A stretch of DNA of 61,057 nucleotides from Beijerinckiaceae bacterium. GTDB taxonomy: Bacteria; Pseudomonadota; Alphaproteobacteria; Rhizobiales; Beijerinckiaceae. Below the pieces are notes generated by a model. That model saw only the letters and a program-made list of their open reading frames with translations, was not told where the DNA came from and did not search any database. Both the position numbers and the translations under genes were made by a program. Of the stretch, positions 1-7,443 are shown in pieces; the stretch's first letter is position 1, and every line of letters starts with the position of its first letter. The DNA is taken from assembly GCA_019745195.1 (NCBI GenBank), contig JAIETL010000040.1:1-61057 (forward strand), read 5' to 3'.

Positions 1-75
1 TGCGTTCGCAACCCAAACCTAACCGGCAATCGCCGATGACCACCCCTCAGCTACACCACGCTATGGGACACGACC
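1..75. repeat. Left copy of contig-terminal inverted repeat
   Basis: These 75 bases are identical to the reverse complement of 60981-61055; the sequences diverge immediately after. At the right end the repeat covers the upstream region and first codons of a short gene. Two inverted copies exactly at both window ends suggest the assembly stopped in a repeated sequence, although a real duplication cannot be excluded. Confidence 0.9.
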
Positions 76-126
76 CCGCTGGCCTGGATCGACCAGCTCG
101 ATCGGCTGCGCGAAGCGAGCAACTGA
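40..126 (+). other. Open C-terminal reading frame running out of the terminal repeat
   Basis: After an in-frame stop at 37-39, a frame stays open to a TGA at 124-126 and ends in WIDQLDRLREASN, a composition typical of a real protein C-terminus. It has no start inside the window and its first 36 bases are the terminal repeat. It may be the tail of a chromosomal gene whose upstream part lies off the contig, or chance. I do not recognise the protein. Confidence 0.25.
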
Positions 127-207
127 CGGCGCTCCCGCCAGCATGTGGCTTCTTGTGACGGCAAAACACGCGGCAGGGGGAATTCGCGCAAATGTCCCAG
201 CCGACGC

Positions 208-237
208 TTGTCAAATCGACCGGCGATCGGGCATAGA
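208..237 (+). promoter_or_regulatory. Probable promoter of tRNA-Ser
   Basis: A TTGTCA box at 208-213 and a CATAGA box at 232-237 are separated by 18 bases and end about 10 bases before the mature tRNA start. This fits a sigma-70-type promoter. Called by position and box similarity only. Confidence 0.4.
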
Positions 238-246
238 GCTTCCAAC

Positions 247-337
247 GGAGACGTGGCCGAGAGGCTGAAGGCACTCGTTTGCTAAATGAGCATACCCCAC
301 AAGGGTATCGAGGGTTCGAATCCCTCCGTCTCCGCCA
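247..337 (+). tRNA. tRNA-Ser (GCU), with encoded CCA; island attachment target
   Basis: A cloverleaf folds with acceptor stem GGAGACG/CGTCTCC (247-253 with 327-333), discriminator G at 334 and CCA at 335-337. The anticodon arm CTCGT-TTGCTAA-ATGAG gives anticodon GCT. A long variable arm follows and the T arm contains GGTTCGAATCC, so it is a class II serine tRNA reading AGC/AGU codons. Its last 14 bases (324-337) are repeated at 14861-14874, marking it as the integration site of the following element. The gene remains intact. Confidence 0.97.
324..337 (+). repeat. attL core: 14-bp direct repeat in the tRNA 3' end
   Basis: CTCCGTCTCCGCCA forms the 3' end of tRNA-Ser and recurs in the same orientation at 14861-14874. 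Flanking bases differ on both sides, so 14 bp is the exact core. A tyrosine integrase gene lies just inside the distal copy, as expected for tRNA-targeted elements. Confidence 0.88.
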
Positions 338-380
338 CCCACCCTTGAAATCATTACGTTTTCTCCCGCCTCGCTCCGCA

Positions 381-401
381 TGCCCTAACTTCTGCCCTAA
401 C
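381..401 (+). promoter_or_regulatory. Left integrase arm-type sites (two repeats)
   Basis: TGCCCTAAC occurs at 381-389 and 393-401, spaced 12 bp apart. The same motif, also at 12-bp steps, recurs in the same orientation just upstream of the integrase at the other end (14687-14719). Placement near both att cores is typical of integrase N-domain arm-binding sites. Confidence 0.6.
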
Positions 402-500
402 AAGGGGAGAGGTTTGACGCTTATGCATGTAGATGTATCGGCATGTCCGTACGTTCCCATCGACGCTTGATCGGCCACCGTTTCCCGGCGACGATGGTTC

Positions 501-824
501 ATGGCCGACGACAACGTGACGCCGTTCCCGACTCGAGCCCCGCGCGGTGATGAGCCGTTCGTGGCCGAGGCCGCGCATTTCCCCTATGAGAATGACGAAT
601 GGGCGGCGGACAATCTGCCCGTTGTCCGGCAGGCTATGGCCCTCGTGCAGATGCCGCCCGAGCAGGTGCAGGCCTATGTCGCCATGATCGCCAGCACGGT
701 CGAGAGCGCCGACGACCTATCGGCCGAACTGGACCGCGTCGCCGGCCACCTTGGGGCGCTCGCGCAGGCGTGTGAGGCTGCGTCCGGCCGGCTGGCCTGG
801 GCGAAGGCTCAAGAGCCGCTGTAG
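501..824 (+). CDS. Hypothetical protein (107 aa), island cargo
   Basis: I do not recognise this family. The product is a small acidic soluble protein with no signal peptide or membrane segment. Residues from about 35 onward look helical, with a run of hydrophobic and acidic heptads (MPPEQVQAYVAMIAS). It is the first gene of a three-gene plus-strand run (501, 834, 1113) with gaps of 9 and 3 bases, so it is probably co-transcribed with the HEPN gene. This run lies next to the tRNA, where satellites usually carry cargo. The start ATG at 501 is the only good one. Confidence 0.6.
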   Translation: MADDNVTPFPTRAPRGDEPFVAEAAHFPYENDEWAADNLPVVRQAMALVQMPPEQVQAYVAMIASTVESADDLSAELDRVAGHLGALAQACEAASGRLAWAKAQEPL

Positions 825-833
825 CCCGCGACG

Positions 834-1109
834 ATGGACCTGAGGCACCTTTCGCCATGGCAACGCATCAGGCGACGAGTATCGCTGCTTGGCGGCTGCT
901 ACACGCACCCTGACGGCCATATCGAACTCGACTTCGAAGGACCGGCCGGGATCGATGGAAGGAACGACAGCGACGAATTGCAGGCCGCGAAGCTCGCCCG
1001 ATACGAGCGCCGCCAAGCTGACTTCTCGGCGCGGTTCTGGCCGTTCATCGCCGGGCTCATCGTTGGCGCAGCATTGATCCACTATCAGCCTGCGCTTTGG
1101 CCATTTTGA
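834..1109 (+). CDS. Hypothetical protein with C-terminal membrane segment (91 aa)
   Basis: The N-terminal part is charged and soluble (HPDGHIELDFEG). The last about 25 residues, FWPFIAGLIVGAALIHYQ, form one clear hydrophobic helix, so the protein is probably tail-anchored in the inner membrane. No family is recognised. It starts 9 bases after the preceding gene and stops 3 bases before the HEPN gene, which suggests one transcript. In a defence reading it could be a membrane-associated accessory, but nothing in the sequence proves that. Confidence 0.6.
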   Translation: MDLRHLSPWQRIRRRVSLLGGCYTHPDGHIELDFEGPAGIDGRNDSDELQAAKLARYERRQADFSARFWPFIAGLIVGAALIHYQPALWPF

Positions 1110-1112
1110 CGC

Positions 1113-1880
1113 ATGGCCGGAACTGCAGCGAAGGCCGGACGACAGCGGCGCCGTAAGCCTGTCACTATCACGCGCAGTGAGGCAGTGCGCCGCCTTGGCG
1201 GCATGGTGAAAGCCATCCATCGCGATGTTGCCATCGTGCTGGCCACCGAGGCCGCGCTTGAGACGGCGAACGCGATCATTGTCGCGACGCCAGACATAGA
1301 GCGGCCCGGTGCGGTGACCTATGAAACCGTTGCGCAAAGCCTCGTGCTGAATCTCGCGATGTCGCTCGCTCGCGTTTATGACGAGGGGTCGAGGTTGCGC
1401 CATCCGAACAAGCGCGAGCTTGCGTCGATCCCGCTCATCGCGCGCCTGTTAAGCCAGAAGCGCTGCCAGGATGAATTGGCCCGGCGGGCCCGCCAATGGA
1501 CGCCGCAATATCCAGAGTTCGCAGACAGTCAGGAGGCGGCGTGCCGCAAGGCGATCTCTGACGCGCTGGCAGCTTTCGACAGGCTTCACACCGACCGCGT
1601 CGGGCGCGAGGCCGTCCGCCGGCTCCGGCTGATGCGCAACAAGGTTCTCGCCCACAGCTACATGGACGAGGTCATTGTCGCGATGCCGACCTATGATCAG
1701 GTGTTTCTGCTCGCCGATGTAGCGCGCGACGTGGCGTCGGGAGCCATGCTGGCGATCGATGGACGCCACGTCGACCTTACCGAGTTCGAAGAGGGCCGTG
1801 TCGCGCAGGGCCGGCTATTTTGGGAGCATGCGTTGCGCGCCTTGGAAGGCGATCAACTGGCCGGCGGCAACAGCGTTTGA
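1113..1880 (+). CDS. HEPN-domain protein, AbiU2-like, probable RNase or abortive-infection factor
   Basis: A 255-aa soluble, mostly helical protein. Residues 175-181 read RNKVLAH, the Rx4-6H signature of HEPN ribonucleases, preceded by a basic helix (EAVRRLRLM) as in AbiU2-like HEPN proteins, which carry this motif near the C-terminal half. HEPN proteins commonly act as RNA-cleaving toxins in abortive infection and toxin-antitoxin systems; that role here is inference. It is last in a three-gene plus-strand run and overlaps by 28 bases, tail to tail, the 318-aa partner gene of the DUF6932 protein. The N-terminus (KAGRQRRRKP) is very basic. Confidence 0.65.
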   Translation: MAGTAAKAGRQRRRKPVTITRSEAVRRLGGMVKAIHRDVAIVLATEAALETANAIIVATPDIERPGAVTYETVAQSLVLNLAMSLARVYDEGSRLRHPNKRELASIPLIARLLSQKRCQDELARRARQWTPQYPEFADSQEAACRKAISDALAAFDRLHTDRVGREAVRRLRLMRNKVLAHSYMDEVIVAMPTYDQVFLLADVARDVASGAMLAIDGRHVDLTEFEEGRVAQGRLFWEHALRALEGDQLAGGNSV

Positions 1881-2809
1881 TCCTGATCTGTCAGCGAGAG
1901 CAGCACATAACTGCTTTTCGATGCCTGCCCGCGTGTCTGGATATCTCGCACTCGCAGGCGCACGGTCCTACGTGTCCCTATGATGCCGGGTCGCACTTCG
2001 GACCCTCCGCCCGTGACGGATTGGAGGAAGTCAGGCGCGATGATTCCTCTGATATCATCAGCACCGTCCGCAGGGTGCATCTCAAATCGGCGACTGCTGG
2101 GGAGCAGATACAAGATGCCCGTAACAGTTTCCTCGCGCTCCACCCACTCAACGGCCTCGACACGCTCCCTCCCGAGCGTCACCAGATTCCGGTCAAGCGT
2201 GAACTCGCGCTGATCCTCAACAACGCGAACCGTTGCCCCGGCATCGTCGAGCACCTTGAAGAAGGAGGTCAACGACGCGAACACCCGTCGCTCAACATTC
2301 TCGGCGACTGACTCGAACGCTTCCTGATCAGGCGACCCCACGCGGTAAACAAGATCAATTGCTGTGCCAACAACCTGCTTCATCTGCGAATCGACCATCT
2401 GGGGTTCGTCCGCCTGTTCTAGTATGAAGCCGAAAGAACCTCGGGCTACGTCGGTGATTAGCAGCTTTGTCCGGTCGCGCTGGGGCACAGGTCCGCGAGC
2501 GCCGACAACGCCTTCAGCGGCGGCAAAAGCGTTTGACACGAGGTTCTGAAATTCGGCGACTGCTTTCGTTGCAAAGTCAGCGATGATTCCGTGAGATCCG
2601 ACTACGGGCCGGCCACCGAAAAACAACCCAACGCCGGCATAGGCGGAGACGGCCGAACCAGCGGCAGCAAGTTCCTCGGCCAGCATCTCGCGGCGCTGGT
2701 TGAACTGGAGCCAGCCGACTGGATCCTCATCCTCGGTGGTCGCGGAGAGCAGAGCTTCGATAGAGGCCAAATCTGCCCGGATCGCATCACGTTCTAGGCG
2801 CTTGAGCAT
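1853..2809 (-). CDS. DUF6932-partner protein of unknown function (318 aa)
   Basis: I do not recognise a named family. The first about 50 residues look like a coiled coil (LERDAIRADLASIEALL), followed by a small glycine-rich hydrophobic stretch (AYAGVGLFFGGRPVVG) and a mixed alpha/beta middle. The last about 100 residues are beta-rich, with strands such as ETVTGILYLLP and RRTVRLRVRDI. It starts 9 bases after the DUF6932 gene on the same strand, so the two form an operon and probably one functional pair. It converges on the HEPN gene with a 28-base overlap. Base composition of this pair is visibly more AT-rich than the phage genes beside it. Confidence 0.6.
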   Translation of the reverse strand: MLKRLERDAIRADLASIEALLSATTEDEDPVGWLQFNQRREMLAEELAAAGSAVSAYAGVGLFFGGRPVVGSHGIIADFATKAVAEFQNLVSNAFAAAEGVVGARGPVPQRDRTKLLITDVARGSFGFILEQADEPQMVDSQMKQVVGTAIDLVYRVGSPDQEAFESVAENVERRVFASLTSFFKVLDDAGATVRVVEDQREFTLDRNLVTLGRERVEAVEWVEREETVTGILYLLPSSRRFEMHPADGADDIRGIIAPDFLQSVTGGGSEVRPGIIGTRRTVRLRVRDIQTRGQASKSSYVLLSLTDQDQTLLPPAS

Positions 2810-2818
2810 GGCATGCCC

Positions 2819-3394
2819 TCACAACAGCCGAGCCGCAGCGGCATCGTCGGATGCCAGGTTCACCACAACGACGCCCTTCCAAAGGGCGGTAGATTTCTGG
2901 TGAGAAAACAATCCCCACCAATAGAACGTTTGCTGCACAACTTTCGCAGGCGGGATATCGAGATCGACAAAATAAGCGTCACAACGGAATGAATTTTTCG
3001 TCACCAACGGGTTAAACAGCTGCTGGTTCGCTGCAAGGAGAGCTTTCCACGCCCCCAAGTCGGAAGTTGGGCGATGAGCAAACGTCACGAGGTCGATATC
3101 GGACGGTGGGCGGCCCCTTTGCTTCTCGCATTCTTCGACAAAGCTGCCGTCCATGAGTTGAAAACCGCCGGTAATCCCTAGTGAGCCGAGAGCGGCCCGA
3201 TAACGAAGCAGGCCCCGTAGAATCTCAGCACGTTCCTGCGAGGTGGCGAACGTGTTCACGAGTTCTGTCATCGAAAGCGGGTAGGGCGATGTTTTAGTTT
3301 GATCCGTCGCATCTGCGCCATGGAAAGGGGGAAGCACACCAGAGGGGGTGAATGGTGGCAGCAAGTCAGGCCCCGCAATCGCGATTTTTTCCAA
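2819..3394 (-). CDS. DUF6932-type nucleotidyltransferase-like protein
   Basis: A 191-aa protein. The N-terminus (LPPFTPSGVLPPF) and the block QLMDGSFVEE...GRPPSDIDLV match the DUF6932 pattern. Gly-Ser at 83-84 and Asp-Ile-Asp at 99-101 form the hG[GS]...DhD metal-binding signature of minimal nucleotidyltransferases. Relatives of this fold act as AMPylating antitoxins (MNT/HEPN pairs) or as effectors; which applies here is unknown. It is upstream of, and 9 bases from, the 318-aa partner gene. The family-typical N-terminus supports the start at 3394. DNA here is more AT-rich than neighbouring genes, consistent with separately acquired cargo. Confidence 0.72.
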   Translation of the reverse strand: MEKIAIAGPDLLPPFTPSGVLPPFHGADATDQTKTSPYPLSMTELVNTFATSQERAEILRGLLRYRAALGSLGITGGFQLMDGSFVEECEKQRGRPPSDIDLVTFAHRPTSDLGAWKALLAANQQLFNPLVTKNSFRCDAYFVDLDIPPAKVVQQTFYWWGLFSHQKSTALWKGVVVVNLASDDAAAARLL

Positions 3395-3439
3395 GCTAGA
3401 CGATTGGCCGGGAGTCGAGCAATAGCGCTTGCCTTCAAG

Positions 3440-3976
3440 CTATGGCTCTCGACGGGCAGGATGCGCCCTAGAGCCCGCAACCGGCCAATTTGCCTCGGTA
3501 ACTGAGGGCTCAAGGATTTCCCACCCGCCCTCTTCGAACTGTGGCACCTGCCGGGCTGCCGCCTCTTTGGCGTCGAGTTCCAGCGCCTCGGCCTCCAGCG
3601 TCTCCGCGAGCGCGCGCCGGTGCGCGAGGGGCATGCCGAAGCCGCGCCCGTAATAGGTGGTGATCTTGACGCCGTAGGGCTCGAGCCTTGCGCGTAGACG
3701 CGCCACGTTGACATCGACGTGCCGAGGCGACGACGGATCCACACGGGCATCTCCGCCGCGCATTTCGATCAACGTTATCGACAGAAAATCCCGCGACCAC
3801 TGAGGGCGATGGATCAGGCACGCCAACAGATCCGCCTCGATCGGCGCGAGCCCCAGCGCCGAGCGTGGGTGCGGGAATAATGGAGGCGGCAGCCAAGCTC
3901 GTCTGAGCGCGGCCCGCTCGGCCAAGAGGGCCTTTTCGCGGGCGCGCAGGGCTGCGACCTCATCGGCCAGCGTCAA
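3440..3976 (-). CDS. OmpR-like winged-helix protein, last gene of the phage operon
   Basis: A 178-aa protein with an N-terminal coiled coil (LADEVAALRAREKALLAERA). Residues about 40-118 then resemble the C-terminal winged-helix domain of OmpR/PhoB regulators: IEADLLACLIHRPQWSRDFL, VDVNVARLRARLEPYGVKI, then a YYGRGFGM wing. There is no receiver domain. The tail (ALAETLEAEALELDAKEAAA) is again helical. Its ATG overlaps the tape-measure stop (ATGA at 3976-3973), so it is translated with the tape measure. It could be a transcriptional regulator of element or helper genes, or a DNA-binding packaging adaptor. Confidence 0.6.
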   Translation of the reverse strand: MTLADEVAALRAREKALLAERAALRRAWLPPPLFPHPRSALGLAPIEADLLACLIHRPQWSRDFLSITLIEMRGGDARVDPSSPRHVDVNVARLRARLEPYGVKITTYYGRGFGMPLAHRRALAETLEAEALELDAKEAAARQVPQFEEGGWEILEPSVTEANWPVAGSRAHPARREP

Positions 3977-6093
3977 GGCGAAACGCCCGCGTCAGCATGG
4001 ATGCCGCGCAGGGCCGCGCCGCCGCCGGTAAGGCTCGGCGTGATGTTGAGCTGCAGGCCGGCAGAGGCGAGCTTGGACCGGGCTGCGGCGATGATGGAGT
4101 CGACCTGACCAAGGATCTCGGCCTGCTTGCCTGATAGCCCTTGCTTGATGCCGTCGCCGAGTTCTGCGCCCGCCTCGACGCCAGCGGCAGCGCCATCGGG
4201 CATGACATCGCGGCCCATCATGGCCCGCCCGCGCGCAGCTTCGGGATCACGGCGGCGCTCATCCTGCGCGCGGCGCGAGCGCTCGAAATCGGCCGGGTCC
4301 AGAGGTCGGGGCATCGGGCGCTTATCGGCCTGATCAGCTTCCGCCGTCGCGCGCGCCCATATCTCCTTCGCCCGCTGCCAAGCCGACTTGTTCATCTCGA
4401 CCTTGGGGTCATAGCCGGCCGGCATGTTCGGCTTGGGCAGCGCGTCGAACAGCTTATCGATCAGCGCCTCGCCGGCATACTGGACGACGCCGCCGATGAT
4501 GCCGCCCTTGAGCCCGTTCGCGACCTTGGACAGACCCGCCGACCCGGACAGCGCGGCCGAGCCCTTCGCGGCGCTGGCGATCTCGGCCGGCGTCATCACG
4601 CGCGGCGTCGTCGCCGTGCTCGCGCTGCCAGGCGACGCCGTTTTCGGAACCGACGCGCCCGGCGTCAGGCCTGCACCCGCCTTCGGCGCAATCGGCACCG
4701 CCGGCTTGGGCACGATCGACGATGCGGTGACGGGAGCCTTCGGAGTCCCTCGGGGCGCGAGGTAGTCGAGAAGCTTTCCCCCGCTGATCAGAGACAGGAG
4801 TTTTGCCGCGCCTATCGCAAGCTTCACGGCCTTGAACGCAATAGCAAGGGCAAGAGCCGCGCCGGCAGCGCTGATCAAGTTGCCGGCAAGCGTCTGGTTT
4901 GCCGAGGTCCAATCGGCAAGCGCGGAGACGGCTGGCGTCAGTATATCTGCGAGCCGACTCAAGTTCGGGATCAACGACTCGCCGACCGATACCGCCAACT
5001 TTTCGAACGCCTGCGATGTCCGGTCGATGACCGACTGAAAGGTTTCCATGCGGATCTTGTAGTCCGCCTCGACAACGTTCGCGGCTGACTCGGCCGTGTC
5101 GCGGGTTTTCTTATAGAATTCAAGATGCTCGATGAGAGGGCGCAAGAAATCCTGAACCTGCGCATCCTGATAAAGATCGCCTAGCTTCGCGATGTCACCC
5201 TTAAGTGTTTTCTTTGTTAGTTCGGCAACCATCTCGAAAACGTCGCCGCCCGCATCCTGCGTCTTTTTGACCTCCTTCCGGATGTCAATGTTGAACTTCT
5301 TCCATTTCTTAACCGCGTCTTCTGCCTGCAGCTTTTGCATCAGGTTTTTGACGTTGGTCGCCGCCTCGCTATCGCTGCCCGCGCCTTTTCTGGCCACCTG
5401 CAAAGCGGCCGACAACTTGGCGACGCCCTTGACGCCCTTCATGCCGAGCGCAGCCGCAGCGGCTGTCAGGGATGGGAACTCGGCCGCCATCGCCTTCAAC
5501 TCAAAGCGGCCGTCCTTTCCTGCCTGCGCCATGATGTCGAGTGCGCGCTTAAGCCGGTCGGCAGGAACCTTCATATTGTCGATCACGGAAAACGACGCCG
5601 CTGCAATATCCGCCACTTCGGCGCGGTAAGCCGTGGCCGTCTTGCCGATTGCGGGCATGATGCCGAACGCGGTTTCGGGGTCCATGCCCGCGCTCATCAG
5701 CGAGTCAACGCCCTTGGCAACCTCGCCGGCAGACTTGTTCACGGTAGGCGCAAGCGCCTTGATCCTATCCCCGAGCCGCTTGGTCGCCTCGGCCGACAAG
5801 TCCGCCTTCTGGCGGATGTCAACCATGGTCGTCTCAAAGTCCGTGCCAGGCTTCATGACGCGCTTGAGCGCCAGCGCCGTCGCGCCGCCCGCGATACCGA
5901 TGTTCAACAGCGTCGAGCGCAGTTCCCGAGCCCGAGCGCTGGCGTCCTGAATCTGCTTGGTGATGCCGAGGCGTGCGCCGGACAGCGCCTGCATGTCGCC
6001 CCGGATGCCACGCAGGGCATTGCGGACGATCTGCGCGGGCGCGGAAAGCTGGTCGAGCAGCTTGACCGTAACCGATGCTGTGCGCGCGACCAT
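3973..6093 (-). CDS. Phage tail tape-measure protein (TP901-type)
   Basis: A 706-aa protein. Residues about 60-350 match the TP901 tape-measure core: an early hydrophobic helix (NIGIAGGATALAL), FETTMVDIRQKADLS, then GEVAKGVDSLMSAGMDPETA and DRLKRALDIMAQAGKDGRFE. Residues about 400-440 contain hydrophobic helices (LISAAGAALALAIAFKAVKL), followed by a Pro/Ala-rich linker and a charged helical C-terminus. Tape measures set tail length at roughly 1.5 angstrom per residue, which would suggest a tail near 100 nm. It sits in a coupled operon without any tail-tube, sheath or baseplate gene. It is long and intact, with no sign of decay. Confidence 0.9.
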   Translation of the reverse strand: MVARTASVTVKLLDQLSAPAQIVRNALRGIRGDMQALSGARLGITKQIQDASARARELRSTLLNIGIAGGATALALKRVMKPGTDFETTMVDIRQKADLSAEATKRLGDRIKALAPTVNKSAGEVAKGVDSLMSAGMDPETAFGIMPAIGKTATAYRAEVADIAAASFSVIDNMKVPADRLKRALDIMAQAGKDGRFELKAMAAEFPSLTAAAAALGMKGVKGVAKLSAALQVARKGAGSDSEAATNVKNLMQKLQAEDAVKKWKKFNIDIRKEVKKTQDAGGDVFEMVAELTKKTLKGDIAKLGDLYQDAQVQDFLRPLIEHLEFYKKTRDTAESAANVVEADYKIRMETFQSVIDRTSQAFEKLAVSVGESLIPNLSRLADILTPAVSALADWTSANQTLAGNLISAAGAALALAIAFKAVKLAIGAAKLLSLISGGKLLDYLAPRGTPKAPVTASSIVPKPAVPIAPKAGAGLTPGASVPKTASPGSASTATTPRVMTPAEIASAAKGSAALSGSAGLSKVANGLKGGIIGGVVQYAGEALIDKLFDALPKPNMPAGYDPKVEMNKSAWQRAKEIWARATAEADQADKRPMPRPLDPADFERSRRAQDERRRDPEAARGRAMMGRDVMPDGAAAGVEAGAELGDGIKQGLSGKQAEILGQVDSIIAAARSKLASAGLQLNITPSLTGGGAALRGIHADAGVSP

Positions 6094-6094
6094 A

Positions 6095-6379
6095 TCAGGC
6101 GACCTCGGGCATGACGAATGCAGGCGGGTCGCGGCGCAGCCTGATTTCTTCGCAGAGACTGTTGGCGAAGGCGATCACTGACGATGCGCCCGGTCGCGGC
6201 GCGGGAAGGTCGATGCCGAGTTCTTGCGCCACGACACGCAGCGACTCGAGCCCCGCCGCGTGCAACCCGCCCGCCAACTTGATCGCGTCGACGGCGTCCA
6301 GTTCAAGATCGCCCCAAGCATCTGGAGGCAAGGCGACCAGATCAAGTATATGGGTGTCTTTTTCAGTGATGCGGATCAT
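6095..6379 (-). CDS. Hypothetical phage protein upstream of the tape measure (94 aa)
   Basis: The product is acidic, soluble and helical (LELDAVDAIKLAGGLHAAGL), with no recognised domain. Its stop lies one base before the tape-measure start, so the two are co-transcribed and probably coupled. In siphophages this position is usually held by the tail-assembly chaperone, and the size and acidity would suit that role, but I see neither a convincing family match nor a frameshift extension. Confidence 0.6.
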   Translation of the reverse strand: MIRITEKDTHILDLVALPPDAWGDLELDAVDAIKLAGGLHAAGLESLRVVAQELGIDLPAPRPGASSVIAFANSLCEEIRLRRDPPAFVMPEVA

Positions 6380-6407
6380 GGTCGCCTCGCAAGCCGTATG
6401 GCTGAAT

Positions 6408-6668
6408 CTAGCGGGAAGTCTTTGCCAATTCTTCGCGCTGCTCGGGGCTCAACGCCAAATATGACTCTTGAACGAGAGCCATCTCGGTTTTCAGCATAGC
6501 GATGACATCGGGAATGGATGCGTTTGATTTGATCGCGCCCTGAACGTCGAGGTCGATGCGGAACTCGTCCCAAATCCACGCGCCCAAGGCGATGATCGCA
6601 ACGCAGCGGTCGTTCGTCCGCCCGACAGCCTCTTGGATCAGACGCTGCTCAACCGGGGCCGTTGTCAT
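6408..6668 (-). CDS. Hypothetical phage protein (86 aa)
   Basis: The start MTTAPVEQRLIQEAVGR at 6668 is chosen because its ATG overlaps the preceding gene's stop (ATGA, 6668-6665). A longer upstream extension reads as out-of-frame arginine-rich sequence. The protein is small, helical and acidic, without membrane segments (IPDVIAMLKTEMALVQESYL). Function is not recognised. It lies in the coupled TerS-to-tape-measure chain. Confidence 0.6.
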   Translation of the reverse strand: MTTAPVEQRLIQEAVGRTNDRCVAIIALGAWIWDEFRIDLDVQGAIKSNASIPDVIAMLKTEMALVQESYLALSPEQREELAKTSR

Positions 6669-7150
6669 CGGCCCGATCCCGGCATTGCGAGGCCAGCACG
6701 CTTGGCTGCGCGAGCCATCGCCCGGTCCCACATCTCGTCAGCGCTCGCCGCCGCCGCGCTGACTCTGGACGGCATCACGAAAGTCGGCAACGCTTCGTCG
6801 GCGGCTGCGGCCGCATCCATGACCTGCTTGCGCGCCTGGCGGGGGGACATGCCGGAGGCGAGCGCCGTCCTGAGGTCGAAGGAAACGCCATGTTTCGCGG
6901 CATATGCGCTGATGCTGGACATCTCGGCGGCACGGGCATTGGCAACGGCGACGGGGTCCAGCGACGCCGGCAGCGCCGCCATTGCCTTTGCGGGTGCTGC
7001 CGGCGCTTGGGCGGGTTCCGTGGACGCCGGGCGGAAGCCGAGCGCCCTCATACGGCGATGCATATGCTCGGCGCGCGGATCGCGCGCCATCGGCTCGGCC
7101 TTGGCCTTTTTGATCGGGGTCGGCTTAACGCCGCGAGTGGGGCGGTGCAT
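6665..7150 (-). CDS. Hypothetical phage protein with a prohead-protease-tail-like segment (161 aa)
   Basis: The N-terminal about 30 residues are basic, followed by an Ala/Pro linker. Residues about 68-118 (VANARAAEMSSISAYAAKHG, then LRTALASGMSPRQARKQVMD) resemble the C-terminal helical tail seen after the protease domain in phage S49/ClpP-type head maturation proteases. There is no serine-protease domain. It might be a scaffold-like or size-determination protein, or a remnant; the resemblance is by eye only. It overlaps both neighbours by a few bases (7150 against 7125; ATGA at 6668). Confidence 0.5.
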   Translation of the reverse strand: MHRPTRGVKPTPIKKAKAEPMARDPRAEHMHRRMRALGFRPASTEPAQAPAAPAKAMAALPASLDPVAVANARAAEMSSISAYAAKHGVSFDLRTALASGMSPRQARKQVMDAAAAADEALPTFVMPSRVSAAAASADEMWDRAMARAAKRAGLAMPGSGR

Positions 7151-7304
7151 CTTGGGCTCCGTGAGGTTGCGAGGGTTTCGGCTCGACGAGGCGGATCGTC
7201 TCGTTCAGGAGCCTGCGCAGCACGTCGGCACGCGCGGCCGGCTGCAGAGAAGGCGAGCGCTGCGGCGACCGGAGCGCTGGATCAAGATGACGACACAGGA
7301 TCAT
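7125..7304 (-). CDS. Small hypothetical phage protein (59 aa)
   Basis: The ATG at 7304 is preceded on the coding strand by a GAGGGG purine run. The coded peptide includes ADVLRRLLNETIRLVEPKP, a plausible amphipathic helix. It overlaps the end of the 53-aa gene by 23 bases and the start of the 161-aa gene by 26 bases, consistent with a coupled chain. A longer version starting at 7373 would bury the 53-aa gene and looks less natural. No family is recognised. Confidence 0.45.
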   Translation of the reverse strand: MILCRHLDPALRSPQRSPSLQPAARADVLRRLLNETIRLVEPKPSQPHGAQDAPPHSRR

Positions 7305-7443
7305 CGGTGGCTTTCCCCTCGGGGCTCGAGTCGACCGGAATCGCTGCCGGCTCCGGCAACGGGTCAGGTGCAAAAGCCGCTGCGGCGACTGACCAAACGT
7401 AGGCGTAGTCCGGGTGCATTCCCTCGGGCAGGTCGCCGCTCAT
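7282..7443 (-). CDS. Small hypothetical phage protein (53 aa)
   Basis: The ATG at 7443-7441 overlaps the TGA of the Nu1-like gene (7442-7440) in an ATGA arrangement. The product starts MSGDLPEGMHPDYAYVW and ends ATDDPVSSS; it is acidic and proline-rich with a short aromatic patch. It is kept because of the stop-start coupling on the left and the overlap with the next small gene. Function is not recognised; a head-completion or regulatory peptide is possible. Confidence 0.5.
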   Translation of the reverse strand: MSGDLPEGMHPDYAYVWSVAAAAFAPDPLPEPAAIPVDSSPEGKATDDPVSSS

